Shown here piece after piece: positions 1-4,024 of a DNA stretch of 6,156 nucleotides; within the stretch, counting starts at the first letter, position 1; every line of letters begins with the position of its first letter. The DNA comes from JACRGC01 sp035288785 (GTDB lineage Archaea > Micrarchaeota > Micrarchaeia > Norongarragalinales > SBBD01). The DNA is taken from NCBI GenBank assembly GCA_035288785.1, contig DATDZF010000078.1, forward strand, positions 1-6,156, given 5' to 3'. A program made the position numbers and the translations under genes. The notes under the pieces are model-generated. The model was not told where the DNA came from and made no database searches. It worked only from the letters and a program-made list of their open reading frames with translations.

Positions 1-1407
1 GGGGAAGAATGCCTCTGATGCCATCACAGAGCCCTTGGTTTCGAATTTTGCGCGCCTTGCCTTCTCGATGCAAATGGAGCAGGAATCAACCCTGCTTTGC
101 TGCCCGGCTCCAACCGCAATCAATTTCTCAGCGGTTGCAAACACCACCGAATTGCTCTTGATGTGGCCCATGAATTTCCACGCGAATTCGAGGGCTAGAA
201 GCTCTTTTTCTGTTGGTTTGCGCTTTGTTGGCACCTTGAAGGCCTTCATGTTGAGTTCATTTTCCACATGGTCGGGGGTCTGCAAAAGCGCCCCGCCTGT
301 GATCGAGACCCGGCGCTTTTCCGCGTATATGTCGCCTTCCAGGAATTTGCCCGCCTTGATCACGCGCAGGTTTTTCTTGGTTTGCAAAACGGGAAGCGCC
401 TCCTTCTCGAAATCCGGCGCGATCACAATTTCCATGAAGTTCTTTATTATTTCTTGCGCGGTTTTGGCATCCACTTTACGGTTGAAAACAACGATCCCCC
501 CGTATGCCGAGAGGGAATCTGCTGAAAATGCCATTTGGAACGCCTCGAGCTGGGATTTGCTCTTGCCGGCGCCCGTGGGGTTGGTGTGCTTGAAAATGAT
601 GGAGACGTTTTCCTTTTCTTCCTTGAATTGGCAGATCAGCTCTAGCGCAGCCTGAATATCCAAAATGTTATTGTAGGAAAGCTCCTTCCCGTTCAACTTT
701 TCCAAATCCTCATATGTAAGTTGCGCATTGTAGAATTTGTAGAGCGCGGCCTTCTGGTGCGGGTTTTCGCCATAGCGCAGATCCTGGATCTTCCGGAGCT
801 GGATCGAAGATGTTTGGGGGAATTCTCCTTCGCCTGCAAGCTGGTTGAAATAATTCGCGATGGAGATGTCGTAGGCGGCAACAAGATTGAAGGCGTCCTT
901 GGCGAGCTGTTTTTTTGTGGCAAGGGATAGGGAGCCATTTGTTTTCATCTCTTCAATTATTCCGCCATATTGATTTGGCGATGTGGCAACAATTACATCC
1001 TCAAAATTCTTCGAGGCGGATCTAACAAGTGCAGGGCCGCCGATGTCGATGCTTTCAATTATTTCCTCAACTTTCTTGGTTTTCTTAAGAGTCTCATCGA
1101 AGGGATAGAAGTTGACGCAAACAAGGTCTATTGAGTGGGATGAGGCAACCTTTGCATGAGCCGGATCCTTTCTCCGAAACAATATGCCCCCATGCACTTT
1201 GGGGTGGAGCGTTTTGACCCGCCCATCAAGCATTTCGGGAGAGCCGGTGAAATCGGAGACCTCAACAACTGGGATTTTATTTTCTTTTAGGAGTTTTGCC
1301 GTGTTTCCGGATGCAATCAGTTCCCAGCCGGACCTATGGAGGAAGCTGGCAAAAGGCACCAGGCCTACCTTATCTGTGACGCTCAAAAGAGCGCGTTTTT
1401 GTGCCAT
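1..1407 (-). CDS. purH: Bifunctional purine biosynthesis protein PurH (AICAR formyltransferase / IMP cyclohydrolase), 3' end cut off
   Basis: PurH catalyses the last two steps of IMP synthesis in the cytoplasm: formylation of AICAR with 10-formyl-THF, then ring closure. The frame is open for 469 codons from ATG 1407-1405 and leaves the window before a stop. Residues 1-~140 are the MGS-like cyclohydrolase domain: SVTDK near the start, LDGRVKTLHPKVHGG (60-74), VNFYPF (98-103) and IDIGGPALVRSASKN (120-134). The formyltransferase domain carries RYGENPHQ (211-218), the catalytic Lys-His pair K273-H274 in FKHTNPTG, SAYGGIVVFN, and GAGQQSRVD (433-441). The visible end, KGSVMASEAFFP, is the usual motif about 50 residues before the family C-terminus, so only the tail is missing. 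Two substitutions are odd: KHTNPT where bacterial enzymes usually have NPC, and SGNTA where SGGTA is usual. No frameshift was found. Many archaea use PurP and PurO instead, so this bacterial-type fusion may have been acquired; that is inference. It is divergent from the 1562-2014 regulator. Confidence 0.96.
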   Translation of the reverse strand, partial: MAQKRALLSVTDKVGLVPFASFLHRSGWELIASGNTAKLLKENKIPVVEVSDFTGSPEMLDGRVKTLHPKVHGGILFRRKDPAHAKVASSHSIDLVCVNFYPFDETLKKTKKVEEIIESIDIGGPALVRSASKNFEDVIVATSPNQYGGIIEEMKTNGSLSLATKKQLAKDAFNLVAAYDISIANYFNQLAGEGEFPQTSSIQLRKIQDLRYGENPHQKAALYKFYNAQLTYEDLEKLNGKELSYNNILDIQAALELICQFKEEKENVSIIFKHTNPTGAGKSKSQLEAFQMAFSADSLSAYGGIVVFNRKVDAKTAQEIIKNFMEIVIAPDFEKEALPVLQTKKNLRVIKAGKFLEGDIYAEKRRVSITGGALLQTPDHVENELNMKAFKVPTKRKPTEKELLALEFAWKFMGHIKSNSVVFATAEKLIAVGAGQQSRVDSCSICIEKARRAKFETKGSVMASEAFFP

Positions 1408-1436
1408 CTGGAAACAGCGACCCCTCTAACCGTAAA

Positions 1437-1446
1437 GTATATATAC
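1437..1446 (-). promoter_or_regulatory. TATA box of purH
   Basis: The palindrome GTATATATAC is centred about 34 bp upstream of the purH ATG. Archaeal spacing puts the transcript start near 1416, giving a leader of about 9 nt, so the gene would be nearly leaderless; no good ribosome binding site is visible in front of the ATG. A bacterial reading is possible because GTGACA lies 17 bp upstream of TATATA on the same strand, although that hexamer is part of the palindrome array at 1463-1483. Confidence 0.6.
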
Positions 1447-1462
1447 CCGTTTGCGTTATTAG

Positions 1463-1483
1463 TGTCACGACAATGTCATGACA
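1463..1483. promoter_or_regulatory. Two tandem 10-bp palindromes, probable operator
   Basis: TGTCACGACA (1463-1472) and TGTCATGACA (1474-1483) are separated by one base, with centres exactly 11 bp apart, or one helical turn. The second is a perfect palindrome and the first differs by one base. The pair sits about 16 bp upstream of the purH TATA box and just before a weak TATA-like stretch (1489-1494) facing the opposite gene. Two dimers bound side by side could control both divergent genes. The winged-helix protein encoded next to it is the obvious candidate ligand, by inference only. Confidence 0.55.
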
Positions 1484-1488
1484 GTTCC

Positions 1489-1533
1489 ATAATACTGGCA
1501 TGCGAGCAAGCAACCAGTTCAGCCCACCTGAAC
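1489..1533 (+). promoter_or_regulatory. Possible promoter and leader inverted repeat of the winged-helix gene
   Basis: ATAATA (1489-1494) is the best TATA-like stretch at a usable distance and would start transcription near 1517-1520. At that point lies an inverted repeat, GTTCAG (1517-1522) and CTGAAC (1528-1533), separated by 5 bases. It could be a start-site operator or a small leader hairpin. A better-looking TTTAAAAG at 1550-1557 is only a few bases before the ATG, too close to act as the promoter for this start. The ribosome binding site is weak: GAGGT at 1546-1550 with 11 nt spacing. Confidence 0.3.
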
Positions 1534-1561
1534 AGATACGCAAACGAGGTTTAAAAGAGTT

Positions 1562-2014
1562 ATGGACGAGGGGAGTGAGTTCCAGAAAGTCACCGAGGAG
1601 TTCAGGAGGTTCCAGGAGCAGATCCGGGACCCGGTGTTCATAGCGACCTTGATGCATAAGCTCAGTGAGGAGAGGAGCTCAACAAACCTCCTATTCAAGG
1701 AGTTGAATGCGAAGCTGGATAGGCTGCTTTCATTGGAGGGGAAAATCAAGGAGTTGGAGGCCAAAATTGATGGGAAGGTCAGCCTGGCAGCTCCAAAGCA
1801 TGCGACACGTGATGCGGTTCTTTTGCCCGAAATCGATGAGGGCATCATAGGATATGCATTGAAAAAAGGCAAGGTCTGCGCAGAGCAGGTGCAGATGAAA
1901 TTCAAGTACAAGGGAAGCAACGCGGCCTCTTCGAGATTGAACAGGTTGGTTAAGGAAGGATTATTGAGGAAGGTGCAGGTAGGAAGGAAGGTTTTCTTCC
2001 TGCCGATATCATGA
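1562..2014 (+). CDS. Coiled-coil / winged-helix DNA-binding protein, probable transcription regulator
   Basis: This 150-aa protein matches no named family that I recognise. Residues 1-30 are mixed, and about 31-72 form a charged amphipathic helix with leucine spacing (KELNAKLDRLLSLEGKIKEL) that suggests a dimerising coiled coil. A short linker follows (73-87). Residues 88-150 look like a winged helix: helix 1 DEGIIGYALKKG, helix 2 around CAEQVQMKF, recognition helix SNAASSRLNRLVKEG (119-133), and a beta wing LLRKVQVGRKVFFLP (134-148). There is no membrane segment and no metal site. ATG 1562 is the first start of the open frame and gives a complete N-terminal helix; the next Met is residue 31. 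The gene is divergent from purH and faces the tandem palindromes at 1463-1483, so autoregulation and control of purH are reasonable guesses. Similar small coiled-coil/wHTH proteins are common in archaea. The DNA-binding role is inferred from fold pattern only. Confidence 0.85.
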   Translation: MDEGSEFQKVTEEFRRFQEQIRDPVFIATLMHKLSEERSSTNLLFKELNAKLDRLLSLEGKIKELEAKIDGKVSLAAPKHATRDAVLLPEIDEGIIGYALKKGKVCAEQVQMKFKYKGSNAASSRLNRLVKEGLLRKVQVGRKVFFLPIS

Positions 2015-2111
2015 ATGAAGGAAAAAATTGGTTTGGAGGGAAAGGATGCAGTAAAATCCGGTCTTTTTCCATCCCAATCCGAAATCAAAAAAGGAAAACA
2101 TTGACACCATA

Positions 2112-2224
2112 GGCTTTGATCATCTAATTGAAAATGAAAAGCCGACGGTTCAACCCACATGGGGGCTCTTCGGAGCCCCCACCCCTCTTTTAGAACCCTA
2201 GCTAATGCTCTTTAGCGAAGTAGG
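2112..2224 (+). other. Convergent intergenic region with three potential stems, possible structured RNA or 3' UTR
   Basis: The gap between the two convergent genes contains several inverted repeats in a row: GGCTTT (2112-2117) with AAAGCC (2138-2143); GGTTC (2147-2151) with GAACC (2193-2197) enclosing the strong hairpin at 2160-2181; and GCTAA (2201-2205) with TTAGC (2212-2216), reinforced by CCTA (2197-2200) against TAGG (2221-2224). Apart from the central hairpin each stem is short and could be chance. No known RNA family was recognised, and a tRNA reading of GGTTCAA at 2147 fails because the T stem does not pair. It could be the 3' UTR of the winged-helix gene or a separate small RNA; the strand is uncertain. 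Confidence 0.3.
2160..2191 (+). terminator. UUCG-capped GC hairpin with short T tract
   Basis: A perfect 9-bp stem (2160-2168 with 2173-2181: TGGGGGCTC and GAGCCCCCA) is closed by a TTCG loop, the very stable cUUCGg tetraloop. CCCCTCTTTT follows on the plus strand. The position, 146 bp after the stop of the winged-helix gene and between convergent genes, suits a terminator or a 3' end protector. Archaeal termination normally relies on T-rich tracts rather than hairpins, and four Ts are few, so the hairpin may instead stabilise an RNA. Confidence 0.5.
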
Positions 2225-2256
2225 AAATGCTCGACCCATGCGAGGCGAAATTAGAT

Positions 2257-2264
2257 AGAAAAAA
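2257..2264 (-). terminator. U tract directly after the exported-protein gene
   Basis: On the minus strand six Ts (plus-strand A run 2259-2264) follow immediately after the TAA stop at 2267-2265. A short oligo-U is the common archaeal termination signal. No hairpin precedes it. Confidence 0.35.
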
Positions 2265-2894
2265 TTAGTGTCTCCCAAGGGTGCTCCGTTGCGTCCTGCC
2301 AACCCTATAGGGATGCCCCAGGCTTTCTTTTGTTGGTTGGCTGCCATATGCCCGGGCAATTATCCTTCGTTTATTTGGCCCAGAAGATCCCGTAACACTT
2401 TTCACAGTCACTGAATCTAATCGTGCGTAAGGGGCCGCCTGCCTCAATGCCTCGGCAGCTACAGCTTTGATTGCTTCCCTTGCCCACTCCAGATTAATGG
2501 GGTAAAATCCGCCTTTTGTCATGCCCGGAAGGACGAATTGAAGGCTGCCGGTTTTTGGATCGATACGATAACTGTTTGAATCCGGAATGCCATGCGCTTC
2601 CCCGAATGCTCTCCAGATCCTCTCCGAAATATCCGGCGGCAGGAGGGCATCATTTTTCTGGTACCGGCTAAATGTAACATGTATCGAATCGGCAAGGCGT
2701 TCAATAGTTCCGATTGGCAACACTTCGCGTTGCTCATCCGGCCCGGTTCTTTTCGTTTGGCCCCGCACTTCCGAAAAAGGCACAGCGGTCAGGGCTACAC
2801 TAAGCCCTCCGGCAAGGGCAACCTTCCCTGCACGGCCTAAATTCCGCCTCGTTTTCTGCCATCCTTCCTCTCTACGATTTCTCTCTTCAGCCAT
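2265..2894 (-). CDS. Hypothetical exported or membrane-anchored protein, possible Tat signal
   Basis: The 209-aa protein has no family that I recognise. The first 21 residues are very charged and contain TRRNLGR (15-21), which resembles the twin-arginine motif (S/T)RRxFLK with Leu in place of Phe. A moderately hydrophobic, Gly/Ala-rich stretch (AGKVALAGGLSVALTAVPF, 22-40) follows. This fits a Tat signal peptide or a single N-terminal membrane segment; no clear cleavage site is seen after VRGQ. The rest (46-209) is soluble, with predicted-looking helices around ERIWRAFGEAHG and WAREAIKAVAAEALRQAAPYARL, and a basic, Ser/Gly-rich tail. There are no cysteines, so no metal centre explains a folded-export route. 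The start is firm: GGAGGTG (2906-2900) lies 5 nt before the only good ATG, with a TATA box upstream. It is convergent with the winged-helix gene and divergent from nrdR. Function is unknown. Confidence 0.8.
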   Translation of the reverse strand: MAEERNRREEGWQKTRRNLGRAGKVALAGGLSVALTAVPFSEVRGQTKRTGPDEQREVLPIGTIERLADSIHVTFSRYQKNDALLPPDISERIWRAFGEAHGIPDSNSYRIDPKTGSLQFVLPGMTKGGFYPINLEWAREAIKAVAAEALRQAAPYARLDSVTVKSVTGSSGPNKRRIIARAYGSQPTKESLGHPYRVGRTQRSTLGRH

Positions 2895-2899
2895 TCAAA

Positions 2900-2942
2900 C
2901 ACCTCCCTTTGTCTAAGACATATTCAATCAATAAATATATAT
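2900..2942 (-). promoter_or_regulatory. Promoter and ribosome binding site of the exported-protein gene
   Basis: On the minus strand an A/T-only TATA region (2942-2931, ATATATATTTAT) is centred about 43 bp before the ATG, predicting a start near 2911 and a leader of about 17 nt. Within that leader GGAGGTG (2906-2900) matches the full anti-Shine-Dalgarno end of archaeal 16S rRNA. This is the clearest promoter plus RBS pair in the window and fixes the start codon. Confidence 0.65.
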
Positions 2943-3131
2943 CCGTTTTCTCCCTCAGATCTGGAGCAGCTGAATTGCCGGGAACTAAAGGCCGAAGATT
3001 CCCGCAAATAAAACCAGTCAGCAGCCCCTTAAAAAAAATAACCGGAAATGGGTAAAGGCTGCGGAATAATTTGCAAAACGCATTCAAACCGTGCAAAAAT
3101 CATCCCAAAACATGCCGAAACAAAAATAGCT
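2943..3131. other. Intergenic stretch without a recognisable gene
   Basis: This is the left half of the 483-bp divergent gap between the exported-protein gene and nrdR. No protein with a ribosome binding site or family resemblance was found on either strand. The only structure noticed is a 6-bp inverted repeat, GCAGCC (3021-3026) with GGCTGC (3057-3062), across 30 bases, which is weak. The region grows A-rich towards the right. Confidence 0.5.
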
Positions 3132-3247
3132 CCCCTCGTAAACTTGAAAAAAACAATAAAATTTTTAGAAAATACGGAAAGATTTTACGAGGGGGGAAAA
3201 TATTTTTCCCAAAAAAAATCCGATTTTTTGCATTTTTTTACGAGGGG
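3132..3247. repeat. Three copies of TTTACGAGGGG at 52-53 bp spacing
   Basis: Identical 11-mers occur at 3132-3142 (minus orientation, CCCCTCGTAAA), 3184-3194 (plus) and 3237-3247 (plus). Start-to-start distances are 52 and 53 bp, about five helical turns. The last copy abuts the purine-rich element and TATA box of nrdR. The first two copies are inverted and could also pair as an 11-bp stem, extended by a G-U and a G-C pair, around a 41-nt loop. The motif was not seen elsewhere in the window. It is probably a binding site for an unidentified regulator; a function is not shown. Confidence 0.6.
3194..3210. repeat. Perfect 7-bp inverted repeat in the nrdR upstream region
   Basis: GGGAAAA (3194-3200) and TTTTCCC (3204-3210) flank TAT. 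The symmetric site overlaps the end of the second TTTACGAGGGG copy and lies about 50 bp upstream of the nrdR TATA box. It could be a dimer binding site, or a by-product of the A/T-rich composition. Confidence 0.35.
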
Positions 3248-3251
3248 GAAA

Positions 3252-3265
3252 GAAAGGTTTAAATA
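3252..3265 (+). promoter_or_regulatory. BRE/TATA promoter upstream of nrdR
   Basis: Purine-rich GAAAGG (3252-3257) followed by TTTAAATA (3258-3265) is a near-ideal archaeal BRE plus TATA box. It predicts transcription starting near 3287-3290 and a leader of about 90 nt to the nrdR ATG. Both phased NrdR-like boxes would then lie within the leader DNA, just downstream of the start, where bound protein could block initiation or elongation. CAATATTTA (3330-3338), inside the second box, is an alternative TATA that would give a leader of under 20 nt. Confidence 0.65.
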
Positions 3266-3270
3266 TCCAT

Positions 3271-3286
3271 CTATTGTATGTAGTGT
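3271..3286. promoter_or_regulatory. Weak additional NrdR-box-like site
   Basis: CTATTGTATGTAGTGT matches the published NrdR-box consensus acaCwAtATaTwGtgt at 11 of 16 positions, with one intact half (TAGTGT). It lies 25 bp from the next box, which is not the usual phasing, so it may be a half-site only. It sits between the TATA box and the predicted start. Confidence 0.3.
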
Positions 3287-3295
3287 TGGTTTCGG

Positions 3296-3311
3296 ATACA
3301 ACATATAGTAC
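3296..3311. promoter_or_regulatory. NrdR box 1
   Basis: ATACAACATATAGTAC agrees with the NrdR-box consensus acaCwAtATaTwGtgt at 12 of 16 positions, including the core CAA-ATATAG. It is the upstream member of a pair whose second member begins exactly 31 bp later. Confidence 0.65.
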
Positions 3312-3326
3312 CAAAAGAGACAACAC

Positions 3327-3342
3327 ACCCAATATTTAGTGC
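3327..3342. promoter_or_regulatory. NrdR box 2
   Basis: ACCCAATATTTAGTGC matches the NrdR-box consensus at 13 of 16 positions, the best in the window. Start-to-start distance to box 1 is 31 bp, the three-turn spacing reported for paired boxes in bacterial nrd promoters. It ends 35 bp before the nrdR ATG, pointing to autoregulation. Confidence 0.7.
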
Positions 3343-3367
3343 CCCTTACGCCATTTTTTCTAAGAAC

Positions 3368-3373
3368 GGTGAG
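3368..3373 (+). promoter_or_regulatory. Ribosome binding site fixing the nrdR start
   Basis: GGTGAG lies 4 nt before ATG 3378. It decides between this ATG and an in-frame GTG at 3339, which would add 13 residues not found in the family and would begin inside NrdR box 2. Confidence 0.65.
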
Positions 3374-3377
3374 AGTC

Positions 3378-3830
3378 ATGCGATGCCCCTATTGCGGCCA
3401 TATGGAAACAAAGGTGCTGGATTCGCGCGATGCGGAGGACCTTGCCGTGACCAGGAGGCGCCGGGAGTGCGAGAAGTGCGAAAAGCGCTTCACCACATAC
3501 GAGCGGGTGGAGTTCCTGGATTTGGTGGTCAGGAAGAAGGACGGCAAGACAGAGCCATTCGATAGGAAGAAGATCGAATCCGGGATCGTGAAGGCGTGCG
3601 AGAAGCGGCCTGTTAGCCGGGAGAAAATAGAGGAAACCGTTGATGAGATCGAACGGGACATACGCAAGAAGGAGGGCACCGAAATTTCATCCATTGAGAT
3701 CGGCGAGATGGTGATTGAGAAGCTGAAGAAGCTCGACAAGGTCGCATACATCCGGTTCGCGAGCGTTTATAGGGAATTCGCGGACCTGAATGAGTTTGAA
3801 AGCGAAGTTAAGAAATTATTGAAGAAGTGA
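3378..3830 (+). CDS. nrdR: Transcriptional repressor NrdR
   Basis: NrdR represses ribonucleotide reductase genes when its ATP cone binds ATP/dATP. The 150-aa length equals the family norm, and the protein starts directly with the zinc ribbon: CPYC (C3, C6) and CEKC (C31, C34), with VLDSR (13-17), RRRREC (26-31) and KRFTTYERVE (36-45). This N-terminal part binds DNA. The ATP cone follows from about 48 to 138, with VVRKKDGKTEPFDRKKI as the nucleotide-binding start and VAYIRFASVYREF near its end; a Lys-rich tail closes the protein. All expected metal ligands and cone residues are present. Two phased NrdR boxes lie in its own upstream region. It is followed 194 bp later, in the same direction, by the class II reductase, the classic partner. 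NrdR is widespread in bacteria but uncommon in archaea, so if the host is archaeal a past transfer is likely (inference). Confidence 0.96.
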   Translation: MRCPYCGHMETKVLDSRDAEDLAVTRRRRECEKCEKRFTTYERVEFLDLVVRKKDGKTEPFDRKKIESGIVKACEKRPVSREKIEETVDEIERDIRKKEGTEISSIEIGEMVIEKLKKLDKVAYIRFASVYREFADLNEFESEVKKLLKK

Positions 3831-3890
3831 ATGGGAATTCGCAATACGGGATTTTCAATAAATACATGGGATGGGGAAAACAAGGTTAGG

Positions 3891-3902
3891 TTTTTTTGTT
3901 TT
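3891..3902 (+). terminator. T-tract after nrdR
   Basis: Seven Ts, a G and four Ts occur 61 bp after the nrdR stop. Oligo-T of this kind terminates archaeal RNA polymerase. If it works fully, nrdJ needs its own promoter; if partly, nrdJ receives NrdR-controlled read-through. Confidence 0.4.
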
Positions 3903-3925
3903 GGGGATGTAGGAATTCGCAAGCG

Positions 3926-3940
3926 TTTTTCATTTTTTTT
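3926..3940 (+). terminator. Second T-tract before nrdJ
   Basis: TTTTTCATTTTTTTT follows the first T-tract by 24 bp. Tandem oligo-T signals are common at archaeal 3' ends. It directly precedes the possible nrdJ promoter. Confidence 0.35.
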
Positions 3941-3948
3941 ATGAGTGG

Positions 3949-3956
3949 TTTTTATG
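3949..3956 (+). promoter_or_regulatory. Possible TATA box of nrdJ
   Basis: TTTTTATG is the best TATA-like element before nrdJ and would start transcription near 3978, leaving a leader of about 47 nt. It is weaker than the nrdR TATA box and is surrounded by T-runs (3933-3940, 3959-3966), so the call is uncertain. AATAAATA at 3857-3864 is another candidate with a longer leader. No NrdR-box match above 9 of 16 was found in this gap. Confidence 0.3.
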
Positions 3957-4024
3957 CGTTTTTTTTCAAGCAGGGAAGATGGGGAATTCAAGGCCAGGAC
4001 GATGCGTTGCGCGGGTGATGGGGC

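Noticed and set aside
35..655. Plus-strand open frame of 206 codons opposite purH
   Set aside because: The minus strand encodes uninterrupted, motif-complete PurH across the whole stretch. The plus frame is antisense shadow.
2011..2112. Small open frames of about 30 codons overlapping the stop of the winged-helix gene (ATG 2011 and ATG 2015)
   Set aside because: The ATGA overlap is suggestive, but two frames compete, neither has a dedicated ribosome binding site or recognisable sequence, and chance is likely at this length.
1519..2160. Long minus-strand open frame (213 codons) opposite the winged-helix gene
   Set aside because: The plus-strand protein has a coherent coiled-coil and winged-helix pattern. 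The minus frame is a composition shadow, rich in Ser, Phe and Leu, without a start signal.
2105..2165. Possible tRNA suggested by GGTTCAA at 2147
   Set aside because: The putative T stem does not pair, and no acceptor or anticodon arm can be drawn.
3021..3062. GCAGCC/GGCTGC inverted repeat as a terminator or RNA stem
   Set aside because: It has only six pairs across a 30-nt loop, no T tract behind it on the plus strand, and no gene ending nearby to be terminated.
3048..3308. Open frame of 86 codons in the nrdR upstream gap
   Set aside because: It has no ribosome binding site and low-complexity Lys/Phe-rich content, and it runs through the repeats, the TATA box and into NrdR box 1. It resembles no protein.
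3339..3377. Extended nrdR start at GTG 3339
   Set aside because: The extra 13 residues are not part of the family, the zinc ribbon should begin at Met-Arg-Cys, and GGTGAG at 3368 supports ATG 3378.
3856..3871. Possible NrdR box before nrdJ
   Set aside because: The best alignment matches the consensus at only 9 of 16 positions and lacks the conserved core G and C, within chance for this A/T-rich gap.
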